Notes under the pieces: generated by a model
Seen by the model: only the letters and a program-made list of their open reading frames with translations
Told to the model about the DNA's origin: nothing
The model's database searches: none
Source of the DNA: Olivibacter sp036959255
Lineage (GTDB): Bacteria; Bacteroidota; Bacteroidia; Sphingobacteriales; Sphingobacteriaceae
Direction: 5' to 3'
Length of the DNA: 64,000 nucleotides
Assembly: GCF_036959255.1 (NCBI RefSeq)
Contig: NZ_JAWMTI010000003.1
Span: 372,001-436,000 of the forward strand
Program-made: the position numbers and the translations under genes
Shown here: piece by piece, positions 53,713 to 62,943 of the stretch
Numbering within the stretch: the stretch's first letter is position 1
Layout: every line of letters begins with the position of its first letter

Positions 53713-55071
53713 TTAAACGAATGCGCTCATACCGGTAATTGCTCGCCCAACAATAAGCGAATTAATTTCTTTGGTCCCCTCGTAAGAGTAGATTGCTTCT
53801 GCATCGGCAACAAAACGGGCTACATCATGTTCTAAGAGAATACCGTTCCCTCCCATTACCTCGCGAGCCTGACTCACAATGTCGCGCGTCCTCAGTGAAC
53901 AAAAGACTTTTGCCAATGAAGCGTGTTCGTCTTTTAATTGTCCTGCATCCTGCAATTCGGATAGTCGAAAAACCAGCGTTTGCATAGCCGTCAAATTAGA
54001 AAGCATCTCTACCAAATGATTCTGTATTAATTGAAAAGAGGCTATGGGTTTACCAAACTGTTTTCTTTTCCGCGTATAATCCAACGCACTTTCATAAGCT
54101 CCCCGAGCACATCCAACAGCCATCCAAGCCACACCTGCACGTGTCATACGCAGTACATTCGCGGTGTCTTTAAACGAATTAGCCTGTGGCAGCCGATCTT
54201 TTTCTTCAATCAAGCAATCTTTTAATGTTATTAGGCCGTTTTGAACAATCCGTAGCGCCATTTTCCCCTTTATTTTTTCAACGAAAAACCCAGGTGTATC
54301 TTTCTTTAAAATAAAACCTTTTACCTGTCCATCATCAAGGTCACGGGCCCATATTACGATCAGATCCGCAAAGGTGGCATTACCAATCCACTTTTTTTGA
54401 CCGTTTAGCAGCCATCCTCTTGCCGTTCGTTTACAGGTAGTGGTCAAACCACCGGCCGCTCCTGAACCAACTTCCGGTTCTGTTAATCCAAACGCACCTA
54501 TTTTTTGCATTTTGTTCATTTGAGGTAACCACTCCTGCTTTTGTTCTTCTGAGCCACATAGATAAATTGAACCCATCGCCAAACCACTTTGGACACCAAA
54601 AAAGGTAGCAATAGAGGCATCTACACGGGCCATTTCCATCGCCAACACACCCTCCATGAGAAATGACTTGTTGGGACAGCCATAACCATCATATGTGATA
54701 CCTGCCAAACCTAATTCACCAAATTTAGGTATCAATTCAAACGGAAACTCGTCATGCAACCAGTATTTATTGACCAATGGTTTCACTTCACGTTCCATAA
54801 ATTCGCGAATTTGAAGCTGCAGAGCGCGATCCTCAACGCTTAACCGTTCGCTCAGTTCATAAAAATCCCCATTAATCGGAGGCAAGTCTCTCTTTTTTGA
54901 ACCGCCATCCATCATCTTTAACAATCCTTTCAATTGGTTATCGTCCAGCCTCGAAAAGCCATCCATTACTTTGGCAAGATCGACTTTCTGTGCAATCCTT
55001 GACAACTGATCGAAGTCGATATGTTTGAAGAGGTTAAAAGCCTGCTTTATTTTAGTGAACGTGTTTGACAT
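53713..55071 (-). CDS. acyl-CoA dehydrogenase (glutaryl-CoA dehydrogenase-like)
   Basis: A 452-residue flavoprotein. I start at 55071 (MSNTFTKIKQ). About 80 N-terminal residues precede the normal acyl-CoA dehydrogenase fold. FAD/substrate motifs are FGLTEPEVGSGAAGG, GWLLNGQKKWIGNATFADL and YTRKRKQFGKPIA. The catalytic Glu is in SYEGTKEINSLIVGRAITG, which with KW-GN-TF resembles glutaryl-CoA dehydrogenase and plant short-chain acyl-CoA oxidase. The specific substrate is unknown. Confidence 0.85.
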   Translation of the reverse strand: MSNTFTKIKQAFNLFKHIDFDQLSRIAQKVDLAKVMDGFSRLDDNQLKGLLKMMDGGSKKRDLPPINGDFYELSERLSVEDRALQLQIREFMEREVKPLVNKYWLHDEFPFELIPKFGELGLAGITYDGYGCPNKSFLMEGVLAMEMARVDASIATFFGVQSGLAMGSIYLCGSEEQKQEWLPQMNKMQKIGAFGLTEPEVGSGAAGGLTTTCKRTARGWLLNGQKKWIGNATFADLIVIWARDLDDGQVKGFILKKDTPGFFVEKIKGKMALRIVQNGLITLKDCLIEEKDRLPQANSFKDTANVLRMTRAGVAWMAVGCARGAYESALDYTRKRKQFGKPIASFQLIQNHLVEMLSNLTAMQTLVFRLSELQDAGQLKDEHASLAKVFCSLRTRDIVSQAREVMGGNGILLEHDVARFVADAEAIYSYEGTKEINSLIVGRAITGMSAFV

Positions 55072-55155
55072 ATTTCCAGTTTTTAAAGATGATAACAAAA
55101 TACACACCGAACTGTTTAACGCGAAGAGTTGTCGGCAAAGAATAAAGTTAAGGAT

Positions 55156-55878
55156 CTAACGCAAATCGAAAAGATTATCAACACCCAACAATCTCCTGCA
55201 TGTAAAACCTTCTGCATATTTAGCACCGATATATTTGCCATATTCGATTGCTCTCGCCTCAATCACTTTCAAAAATGCTGGATTGGATATATACGTCTGG
55301 GGTTCTTCGGTATCATAATTTTCGTTAAAAAATTGAGACTTAAAGGCACGGATACTTGCAAGTTTTTTATCCCAGTAATCGCTCACATCTACAACAATAT
55401 CGGGTTTAATATACTGATCTTGGATGAGCTGCAAAAGAAGTCTCGGACGATGCGGAGCCTGATAGCTTTCCCCCGATTTCGTTTCAATTCGACGTAACCC
55501 GGACAAAAAACAACTATCATTTATTAATTCGCCTGCTCGACCGTGGTCGGGATGGCGATCATAAAGTGCATTCCCAATAATAATCTCAGGCTGGTATTTC
55601 CTGATCGCTTTAATTAGTTCCAACTGCTCATATTCCTCATTTTTAAAAAAGCCATCCCGCAAACCTAAATTCTCTCTTATGCTCAATCCAAGCAACGCAC
55701 TTGATTCGGCAGCCTCCTCCGCCCTACTTTCAACAGTGCCGCGCGTTCCCAATTCACCTCGTGTTAAATCAACAACACCCACTTTTTTGCCAAGTGCAAC
55801 ATGTTTTAAAATGGTACCCGAACATCCTAGCTCCGCATCATCGGGATGTACGGTAATCACTAATATATCTAGTTTCAC
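55156..55878 (-). CDS. bshB1: bacillithiol biosynthesis deacetylase BshB1
   Basis: Removes the acetyl group of GlcNAc-malate in bacillithiol synthesis. This 240-residue LmbE/PIG-L zinc enzyme has the metal motif HPDD (residues 11-14) and the second motif RHPDHGRAG near 113. The core TRGELGTRGTVESRAEEAAE and NLGLRDGFF are specific to the BshB1 branch. Its presence implies that this organism uses bacillithiol as its low-molecular-weight thiol. It is 43 bp after the glutathione peroxidase gene. Confidence 0.93.
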   Translation of the reverse strand: MKLDILVITVHPDDAELGCSGTILKHVALGKKVGVVDLTRGELGTRGTVESRAEEAAESSALLGLSIRENLGLRDGFFKNEEYEQLELIKAIRKYQPEIIIGNALYDRHPDHGRAGELINDSCFLSGLRRIETKSGESYQAPHRPRLLLQLIQDQYIKPDIVVDVSDYWDKKLASIRAFKSQFFNENYDTEEPQTYISNPAFLKVIEARAIEYGKYIGAKYAEGFTCRRLLGVDNLFDLR

Positions 55879-55921
55879 GTTTTATTGTTTTTTATCTGAA
55901 TCTTTTTACTTAATCACGTTT

Positions 55922-56407
55922 TTACAAAAATTTCTCTATTTTCCGAACCAAGCGTCTTGATAAGGGCTTCGTAAAACTATAAAAATAGTCAACTACATGA
56001 CCTTCTCTATCAATGAGGTATTTATGGAAATTCCAAAGCGGTCGGCTATTCACACGGCCATTTAAAAGTTTATCCCCAAGAAACTTGAATACCGGATGGG
56101 CATCAGCCCCCCTCACTTTGACACGATCATAGACCGAAAAACTGAGCCGCTGATCAATACTACAATAATCTTGCAGTGCTTTACCATTCAAACGTTCTTG
56201 ATTTCCGAAATCATTTGAAGGGAAGGCAAGAACTTCAAAGCCTTGTTCCTTGTACCGTTGATAGAGCTGTTCCAATTGTTGATATTGGGGCGTGAAACCA
56301 CAGCCACTGGCCGTATTTACGATTAACAGAACCTTACGTTGATAAATGTTAAAATCGACCACGGAGCCATCGGGCTTCATTGCACAAAATTGATATATAC
56401 TATCCAT
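55922..56407 (-). CDS. glutathione peroxidase-family thiol peroxidase
   Basis: A 161-residue thioredoxin-fold peroxidase. The catalytic tetrad parts are Cys in NTASGCGFTPQY, Gln in FPSNDFGNQE, and Trp and Asn in RPLWNFHKYL. Cysteine, not selenocysteine, is used. In an organism with bacillithiol, reduction probably comes from thioredoxin or bacillithiol rather than glutathione; this is inference from the neighbour bshB1. Its start shares one base with the DUF4294 stop, so the genes are coupled. Confidence 0.9.
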   Translation of the reverse strand: MDSIYQFCAMKPDGSVVDFNIYQRKVLLIVNTASGCGFTPQYQQLEQLYQRYKEQGFEVLAFPSNDFGNQERLNGKALQDYCSIDQRLSFSVYDRVKVRGADAHPVFKFLGDKLLNGRVNSRPLWNFHKYLIDREGHVVDYFYSFTKPLSRRLVRKIEKFL

Positions 56408-57045
56408 TAATAAAAGTAACGATTGTTGTTGGCGTAATTCCGGATAATAGTTTCTATTTCACGGTCTTCATCAGGATCATACGTGTTCTTTAAATTATGT
56501 CCGAATATCTTCGCCACAGACTGATAGAAAAAAGCAGACACCCCGCCCCTTAATTCCTTTACAAGCTCATAACTGGAATTGCCCGTTTGTCTATTAATAA
56601 GTTTTATTAATATTTCCCCCTGAGATACGGACATGTTTTTTATCTCGCGGTTAAACATGGCTTTAATCTCTTTTTCACAATCTTTAATAAGTCTCTTTTG
56701 ATCCTTTTTTTTGGGCGTAACAGCTAAATCACGTTGCAATTTATCGTAACGATCTTCTGCAAATTTGGCATAGGGCAGTACTTTTAGAACATTATATTTT
56801 AAACGGTTATAACGCGCCCTATCTGCCGGTGTTTTAAAAACCCTGTAATCCGTAATGACCACCTCTCTCAACAAGACCCACGGTATCCGCTCTCCATTAA
56901 CAAGTGTAGTGGGTAACATAATTGGCTTGATATTTGAGGTACCGTCCGAAGTACTAGCTAAACTATCTTTGTTAACCTGCTGCGCCAAGCTCTCTCTACC
57001 AAAAAAAAGCAGTAAATAAATTAACATTAAACGTAAAAATTTCAT
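56407..57045 (-). CDS. DUF4294 exported protein
   Basis: A 212-residue protein with a signal peptide ending near SLAQQ. The DUF4294 hallmark is IPWVLLREVVITDYRVFKTPADRARYNRLKYNV... in the middle, followed by charged helices and GEILIKLINRQTGNSSYELVK near residue 155. Function unknown, restricted to Bacteroidota as far as I know. It is the first gene of the DUF4294/peroxidase/bshB1 run and divergent from the Rel/SpoT gene. Confidence 0.8.
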   Translation of the reverse strand: MKFLRLMLIYLLLFFGRESLAQQVNKDSLASTSDGTSNIKPIMLPTTLVNGERIPWVLLREVVITDYRVFKTPADRARYNRLKYNVLKVLPYAKFAEDRYDKLQRDLAVTPKKKDQKRLIKDCEKEIKAMFNREIKNMSVSQGEILIKLINRQTGNSSYELVKELRGGVSAFFYQSVAKIFGHNLKNTYDPDEDREIETIIRNYANNNRYFY

Positions 57046-57196
57046 AGATTTAGCTCTTACTAAACTTCCAATAAAGTTAAATAAAAATTGGTGACTAATA
57101 CAATTTTTATTAAACCTTCTGAGACATTTACGATCTCAAAGGTAGGAAATAAAATTTGTTTGCATATAGATATAGACATTTACGAAATTCGGGACC

Positions 57197-59410
57197 ATGA
57201 AGGAATTAGTGATAGATTTAGAAGCAGAGAAAAAAGAGATATTAAAGCGGTATCGGGCGTTATTACGGGCCTGTAAACCTACTTTACAAAAGGGCGATAA
57301 ACAAATGATTCGAAGGGCCTTTGATATGGCGCTGGAAAATCACAAAGATATGCGACGCAAATCCGGGGAGCCCTATATCTACCACCCGATTGCTGTTGCT
57401 CAAATTGCAGCGGAAGAAATTGGTTTGGGTACGACTTCCATTGTGTGTGCATTGTTACACGATGTGGTAGAGGATACCGAAATTACGCTAGACGAAATTG
57501 AGAACAAATTCGGCAAAAAGGTTGCTAAAATCATCGATGGTTTAACGAAAATCTCTGGCATTTTCGATCCCAATAGCTCCATCCAAGCAGAGAACTTCCG
57601 AAAAATGCTTCTTACACTTGCTGATGATGTACGCGTAATTCTTATCAAGTTGGCCGACCGTCTGCATAATATGCGAACAATGGAATTTATGGCACGTGAT
57701 AAGCAATTGAAAATCGCTTCCGAAACCAGTTACTTATATGCTCCACTTGCTCATCGGTTAGGCTTATATGCAATCAAATCGGAATTGGAAGATCTTTCGA
57801 TGAAGTATACGGACCCGGACACTTATAAGTTTATCGCAAGAAAATTAAACGAGAAAAAAGCTGAGCGTGAACGCTATATCCAGGAATTCATTGGCCCTAT
57901 CAAAGAAATACTTACAGAGCAAGGAATTAAAGCCAATGTGTTTGGCCGCCCTAAATCTATTCATTCTATCTGGAATAAGATGCGCAAAAAGTCTATTCCT
58001 TTTGAAGAAGTATATGACTTGTTTGCCATTCGCGTCATTATTGATACCACGCAGGAAATGGAAAAGGCAGAATGTTGGAAAGCTTATTCCATCGTTACGG
58101 ATTTATATAGGCCAAACCCTGACCGATTACGCGATTGGATCTCCTCTCCTAAAGCAAATGGCTATGAGTCTTTACACACAACTGTAATGGGCCCTAAGGG
58201 ACAATGGGTCGAAGTGCAAATCCGTACGAAAAGAATGAATGAAATAGCCGAAAAAGGCTTTGCCGCACACTGGAAATATAAAGAATCAAATTCAGATAGT
58301 GGGCTAGATCAATGGATACAGAAAGTGAGAGACATCTTGAGCAATCCGGAATCCAATGCCTTGGATTTTGTTGATGACTTCAAAATGAATCTTTTTTCTG
58401 ATGAAATATTCATCTTTACTCCGAAAGGGGCACTCATTCAACTTCCTTTAGATGCCACTGCGCTTGATTTTGCTTTTGAAATACATTCCGATTTAGGTGC
58501 CAGCTGTATTGGGGCAAAAGTGAACCATAAACTCGTGCCGCTTTCGCATAAACTTTCCAATGGGGATCAGGTAGAAATTATCACTTCTAATAAACAAACA
58601 CCCAAGGAAGATTGGCTAAATTTTGTAGTTACTGCGAAAGCCAAGTCAAAAATAAAGTCCGCGCTAAAAGAAGAAAAACGGCGTATTGCGGAAGATGGAA
58701 AGGAAATCCTGGAAAGAAAACTTAAATCGATTAAGATCACTTATAATACCGATAACCTTAATAAATTAAGTACATTCTTAAAGCTACCATCTACGCAAGA
58801 GCTGTTTTATAAAGTAGCAAAGGGAGAAATCGACTTAAAACAATTAAAAGAGTTTGCAACGGCCGAGAGGTCTGTCGATACCTCAAGTGGCGCAAGCACC
58901 AAAATCGAGCAACATGTCGACGGTTTACTCCGAAAGGTAGATAAGAAGGACAAAGAAACTTTATTAATTGGTGACGATTTTCAGAAGCTTGACTATACAC
59001 TTTCCGCCTGTTGCAATCCCATTCCAGGCGATGACGTATTTGGTTTTGTAACGGTTAACGATGGCATTAAAATCCATCGTACTAATTGCCCAAATGCCTC
59101 AAAGTTAATGGCTAATTATGGATATCGAATTGTTAAAGCTAAATGGACCTCCCAACAAGAACTAGCTTTTCTAACAGGCTTGCGTATTGTAGGCATTGAT
59201 GACGTTGGTCTGGTTAATAGAATCACAACCGTTATTTCGCAAGATTTTAAAATTAATATTCGTTCCATTACGATTACGAGCAATCAAGGTATTTTTGAGG
59301 GCTCTATCATGGTTTATGTGAATAATACGGAACATTTGGATAGCCTGATAAAAAAATTAAAACAAATTAAGGGTATAACCGGAATTACTCGATTTGACTC
59401 CGAAGGATAG
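57197..59410 (+). CDS. bifunctional (p)ppGpp synthetase/hydrolase, Rel/SpoT family
   Basis: A 737-residue stringent-response enzyme. The N-terminal HD hydrolase domain has YIYHPIAVAQI and ALLHDVVEDTEIT, with LADRLHNMRTM intact. The synthetase domain (~residues 230-380) has GRPKSIHSIWNKM, VYDLFAIRVI and GYESLHTTVMGP. TGS (IFIFTPKGALIQLP), a conserved-Cys region (LSACCNPIPGDDVFGFV) and an ACT domain (~660-737) follow. Both active sites look whole, so it is probably the Rel-type main alarmone enzyme. Confidence 0.95.
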   Translation: MKELVIDLEAEKKEILKRYRALLRACKPTLQKGDKQMIRRAFDMALENHKDMRRKSGEPYIYHPIAVAQIAAEEIGLGTTSIVCALLHDVVEDTEITLDEIENKFGKKVAKIIDGLTKISGIFDPNSSIQAENFRKMLLTLADDVRVILIKLADRLHNMRTMEFMARDKQLKIASETSYLYAPLAHRLGLYAIKSELEDLSMKYTDPDTYKFIARKLNEKKAERERYIQEFIGPIKEILTEQGIKANVFGRPKSIHSIWNKMRKKSIPFEEVYDLFAIRVIIDTTQEMEKAECWKAYSIVTDLYRPNPDRLRDWISSPKANGYESLHTTVMGPKGQWVEVQIRTKRMNEIAEKGFAAHWKYKESNSDSGLDQWIQKVRDILSNPESNALDFVDDFKMNLFSDEIFIFTPKGALIQLPLDATALDFAFEIHSDLGASCIGAKVNHKLVPLSHKLSNGDQVEIITSNKQTPKEDWLNFVVTAKAKSKIKSALKEEKRRIAEDGKEILERKLKSIKITYNTDNLNKLSTFLKLPSTQELFYKVAKGEIDLKQLKEFATAERSVDTSSGASTKIEQHVDGLLRKVDKKDKETLLIGDDFQKLDYTLSACCNPIPGDDVFGFVTVNDGIKIHRTNCPNASKLMANYGYRIVKAKWTSQQELAFLTGLRIVGIDDVGLVNRITTVISQDFKINIRSITITSNQGIFEGSIMVYVNNTEHLDSLIKKLKQIKGITGITRFDSEG

Positions 59411-59584
59411 AAATTACAGGCTGAACAATGGAACAAAAACCGACAACGGATAATCAATAACGGGTAACGAGCAACGAGCTTTATAAACTGAATGTCAAGG
59501 ATAATGGATAAGTTTCTATATACTTTTTGGTTATTTGCATATAAGGAGCAATTTAGCTAAGTTTGTACATAATTAAGGATTATT
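59411..59584. other. 174-bp gap between rel/spoT and fur
   Basis: It contains a degenerate stretch built of TAACG/GAATAA-like words ending in two exact tandem copies of AACGAGC (59466-59479), and then the fur promoter. No terminator or gene is evident. Confidence 0.4.
59534..59565 (+). promoter_or_regulatory. Bacteroidota-type promoter of the fur-family gene
   Basis: TTTG (59534-59537) is followed after 20 nt by TAAGTTTG (59558-59565), matching TTTG-N20-TAnnTTTG. Transcription would begin near 59572, giving a very short leader (~13 nt) before the ATG at 59585. Confidence 0.65.
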
Positions 59585-60085
59585 ATGTCTACAGCAGAAA
59601 CAACAAGTATGGTCAGGAAGATTTTTGAGGCTTATCTCGAAAATAAAAGCTTGCGCAAAACTCCTGAGCGCTTTGCCATCTTGGAAGAGATATACTCAAG
59701 AAACGACCATTTTGATGTGGAATCCTTGTATATCCACATGAAAAACAAAAAATACCGCGTAAGTAGGGCCACTGTTTACAATACATTGGAACTCTTAGTA
59801 TCCTGTGATTTGGTGACGAAACACCAGTTCGGAAAGAACATGGCGCAATTTGAAAAATCATATGGATATAAGCAACATGATCACATTATTTGCATAGAAT
59901 GTGGTAAGGTGGTCGAGTTTTGCGATCCCAGAATTCATCAGATACAAAGCATGATGGGAGAGCTGTTGAAATTTGACATCAAGCATCATTCATTAAATCT
60001 ATATGGGGTTTGTAATGAGTGTAATGAAAACTGTCCTAAAACAGAAGCAAATCAAAACCGAAATAAAGAGGTTGTTTCCGTTTAA
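59585..60085 (+). CDS. Fur-family metal-dependent transcriptional regulator
   Basis: A 166-residue regulator. The winged helix covers about residues 15-90 (RKTPERFAILEEIYSRNDHFDVE, then RVSRATVYNTLELL). The dimerisation/metal domain has QHDHIICIECGKVVEFCD (metal-binding HDH and a CxxC) and a second CxxC in GVCNECNENC near residue 145, the structural zinc site. Whether it senses iron, peroxide or zinc cannot be told. It has its own promoter; purA follows after a 180-bp gap with a large hairpin. Confidence 0.9.
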   Translation: MSTAETTSMVRKIFEAYLENKSLRKTPERFAILEEIYSRNDHFDVESLYIHMKNKKYRVSRATVYNTLELLVSCDLVTKHQFGKNMAQFEKSYGYKQHDHIICIECGKVVEFCDPRIHQIQSMMGELLKFDIKHHSLNLYGVCNECNENCPKTEANQNRNKEVVSV

Positions 60086-60110
60086 AATGCACTGTATAAT
60101 ACGATATTTC

Positions 60111-60220
60111 GAGGTGTTCAAAAAGAAGCATTACAATTGCTATCTGTTATCAAAAAAGTGAGCTAATAGTTTTTTTTATTAGTTCAATGGTAACACTCTT
60201 TTTGAGCATCTCTTTTTTTT
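60111..60220 (+). promoter_or_regulatory. large nested hairpin with T-tract between fur and purA
   Basis: Outer arms at 60111-60134 and 60190-60212 pair over ~23 bp with some G-U pairs and one bulge, followed by eight T residues (60213-60220). Inside is a second hairpin, 60160-60168 with 60177-60185 (9 bp). The structure starts 26 nt past the fur stop and ends 45 nt before the purA ATG. It is either the fur terminator or an attenuator leader of purA. Confidence 0.65.
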
Positions 60221-60265
60221 GTTATCACCTATAATTATTAATAAAAAGACATACAACAACAAATC

Positions 60266-61543
60266 ATGATGAAAGTCGATGTGCTTTTGGGCCTACAATG
60301 GGGCGATGAAGGTAAGGGTAAAATTGTGGACGTCCTTACGCCACAGTATGATTTAATTGCCCGTTTTCAAGGCGGTCCAAATGCTGGGCATACACTGGAA
60401 TTTGACGGACAAAAATATGTATTAAACACCATTCCTTCCGGCATATTCAATAAAAACACCTTAAACTTGATAGGTAACGGGGTTGTTATCGACCCTATTA
60501 TTCTCAAAAGAGAACTTGAAAACTTAAAAAAAAGCGGATTTGACCCACTTGCAGAAGGAAAGTTGGTCATTGCACGCAGAGCACATCTTATACTTCCTAC
60601 ACATCAATTACTTGATGCCGCTTCTGAAAGCAAAATGGGCGCAGGTAAAATCGGATCGACCTTAAAAGGCATTGGACCTACATATATGGACAAAACCGGA
60701 CGTAACGGTATACGCGTCGGTGATACTACCCTACCTGATTTTAAAGAACGCTATCAGAAGTTAGTAGAAAAGCACAAAAATATTCTCTCCCATTACGGTG
60801 AGATCCCTGATTTTAATGAAAGAGAGCAGGCATTTTTTGAGGCAATTGAATACTTGAAAGCCATTCCACATGTCGATAGTGACCAATTGGTCAATAATTA
60901 TTTAAAGGAAGGTAAAACAGTGCTGGCAGAAGGCGCCCAAGGAACATTGTTAGATATCGACTTTGGTTCCTATCCTTTTGTTACTTCTTCTAATACAACA
61001 ACAGCAGGAGCGTGTACCGGTTTAGGAGTTGCTCCTAGAAGTATTGGTGAAGTTATCGGGATTTTCAAGGCCTATTGTACGCGAGTCGGTGGCGGTCCTT
61101 TCCCAACGGAGTTAGAAAACGAAACCGGTGAAAAATTGCGCCAAATTGGACATGAGTTCGGCGCCACAACAGGTCGATCTCGTCGAACAGGTTGGATTGA
61201 TCTTCCTGCTTTACGCTATGCAATTCAATTGAACGGTGTGACCGAATTGGTCATGACCAAGGCAGATGTCTTGAGTGGATTTGAAGAAGTAAATGTATGT
61301 ACACATTATATCCATAATGGAGAAAAGATCGATTACATGCCTTATGACATCAATACCCTAAAACCGGAACCTGTCTATGAAACCGTTAAAGGTTGGAATG
61401 AGGACATCACGGGTATTACTTCGGTCGATCAAATACCTAAGGCTTTAAAAGAATATATTCAATATTTGGAAAAACAATTAGCTGTTAAAATCAAATATTT
61501 ATCGGTAGGTCCTGATAGAACTCAAACCCTTATTTTGGATTAA
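60266..61543 (+). CDS. purA: adenylosuccinate synthetase
   Basis: Joins IMP and aspartate with GTP to make adenylosuccinate in AMP synthesis. Its 425-residue length is normal. The GTP loop GLQWGDEGKGKIVD is at the N-terminus, with the IMP site GAGKIGSTLKGIGPTYMDK, and TTGRSRRTGWIDLPALRYA later. Close partner of pabB (6 bp on). The hairpin upstream with a T-tract could tune its expression by purine supply, an inference only. Confidence 0.97.
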   Translation: MMKVDVLLGLQWGDEGKGKIVDVLTPQYDLIARFQGGPNAGHTLEFDGQKYVLNTIPSGIFNKNTLNLIGNGVVIDPIILKRELENLKKSGFDPLAEGKLVIARRAHLILPTHQLLDAASESKMGAGKIGSTLKGIGPTYMDKTGRNGIRVGDTTLPDFKERYQKLVEKHKNILSHYGEIPDFNEREQAFFEAIEYLKAIPHVDSDQLVNNYLKEGKTVLAEGAQGTLLDIDFGSYPFVTSSNTTTAGACTGLGVAPRSIGEVIGIFKAYCTRVGGGPFPTELENETGEKLRQIGHEFGATTGRSRRTGWIDLPALRYAIQLNGVTELVMTKADVLSGFEEVNVCTHYIHNGEKIDYMPYDINTLKPEPVYETVKGWNEDITGITSVDQIPKALKEYIQYLEKQLAVKIKYLSVGPDRTQTLILD

Positions 61544-61549
61544 ACCGGT

Positions 61550-62857
61550 ATGCTATCTGCTGAATATCAAATTAATGATCCTATTAGTTTTACAAAGAAA
61601 GCCCTACAATGGGCTTCTTTGTTTAATACCACCTGTAGTTTGGTTAGTCAGCGCCAAAACCACGATCGCTACCGTAAATTTGACACCCTGATTGTAGCAG
61701 ACATATTAGATGAATTTACAGAAAATCCAGGAAATAATTTTCAAACATTACAAATATTCCTTAAAAAATATCCTAAGCGATGGATTACCGGATTTTTAGC
61801 CTATGATCTAAAAAATGAAATAGAATCATTGCATACGGCTCATCCAAATGAACAAGGAACACCTAGCATCTATTTCTTCGTCCCGAAACACGTAATATGT
61901 ATAAAAGACGATAAGGTTACAATCCAAAGCGATAACCCTGCTAAGCTTTATGATCATATTGCAAGTATATCATTTTGCCGACAGTCCTTTGTTTTTAGGG
62001 GGAGTATACAAACAAAAATGTCTCAGGAAAATTATGTGGATGCATTCAATAAATTACAGAAACATATTCACCAAGGAGACATTTATGAAGTGAACCTTTG
62101 TCAAGAGTTTTTTGCAGAAGATGTCATTTTTTCACCTTTAGAGGCTTATTATAGATTAACAGAGCTGTCACCAACACCTTTCTCGGCTTATTTTAAAACC
62201 AAGGAGCATCACCTTATATCGGCTTCACCGGAGAGGTTTTTGGCAAAAAGAAATCGTTTACTCATATCGCAACCTATCAAAGGAACTGCTCCTAGAGGGA
62301 AAACAAAAGAAGAAGACACGGTGCTAATAAAAAAACTTAAAACGGATAAAAAAGAAATCAGCGAAAACATCATGATCGTTGATTTAGTACGAAATGACTT
62401 AACCCGAAGTGCGGAACCTGCATCTGTTAATGTAGAGGAACTGATGGGTCTCTATAGTTTCAAACACCTACACCAACTTATTTCTACCATAACAGCAACG
62501 GAAAAAGAAAAATTAGAAAACACACAAAGTATCAAAAACACATTTCCCGCAGGCTCGATGACAGGCGCTCCAAAGCTTAGCGCAATGCAGTTGATTGACA
62601 AATATGAATCAAGCCGAAGAGGAGTATACGCAGGTAGTATAGGCTACTTTTCACCCGATGGCGATTATGATTTCAATGTTGTCATTCGCTCTATTTTATA
62701 CAACGAAACGAAAAAAAGACTTTCCTTTCATGTTGGTGGGGCAATAACTGCTGAAGCCGACGCCTTAAGAGAATACCAGGAATGTCTGCTAAAGGCGCAA
62801 GCAATATTAGAATTGTTAGGACATCAACATTTAAGCTCTCAGGAAGGTCATAAATAG
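61550..62857 (+). CDS. pabB: aminodeoxychorismate synthase component I (PabB-type chorismate-binding enzyme)
   Basis: A 435-residue enzyme using chorismate for para-aminobenzoate and folate synthesis. The chorismate-enzyme signatures are QPIKGTAPRGKT, SENIMIVDLVRNDLTRSA, FPAGSMTGAPKLSAMQLID and RRGVYAGSIGYFSPDGD. The PIKGT lysine is the ADC-synthase mark that separates it from anthranilate synthase (TrpE). It follows purA by 6 bp, so nucleotide and folate synthesis are transcribed together. No pabA/pabC is adjacent. Confidence 0.92.
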   Translation: MLSAEYQINDPISFTKKALQWASLFNTTCSLVSQRQNHDRYRKFDTLIVADILDEFTENPGNNFQTLQIFLKKYPKRWITGFLAYDLKNEIESLHTAHPNEQGTPSIYFFVPKHVICIKDDKVTIQSDNPAKLYDHIASISFCRQSFVFRGSIQTKMSQENYVDAFNKLQKHIHQGDIYEVNLCQEFFAEDVIFSPLEAYYRLTELSPTPFSAYFKTKEHHLISASPERFLAKRNRLLISQPIKGTAPRGKTKEEDTVLIKKLKTDKKEISENIMIVDLVRNDLTRSAEPASVNVEELMGLYSFKHLHQLISTITATEKEKLENTQSIKNTFPAGSMTGAPKLSAMQLIDKYESSRRGVYAGSIGYFSPDGDYDFNVVIRSILYNETKKRLSFHVGGAITAEADALREYQECLLKAQAILELLGHQHLSSQEGHK

Positions 62858-62943
62858 AAATACCTTAAATAGCCTTTCTTTGCTTATAGTAACATCCTGC
62901 TAAAACCGGTTAAATCCTGCGATAACTAATATAAAAAATCGGA

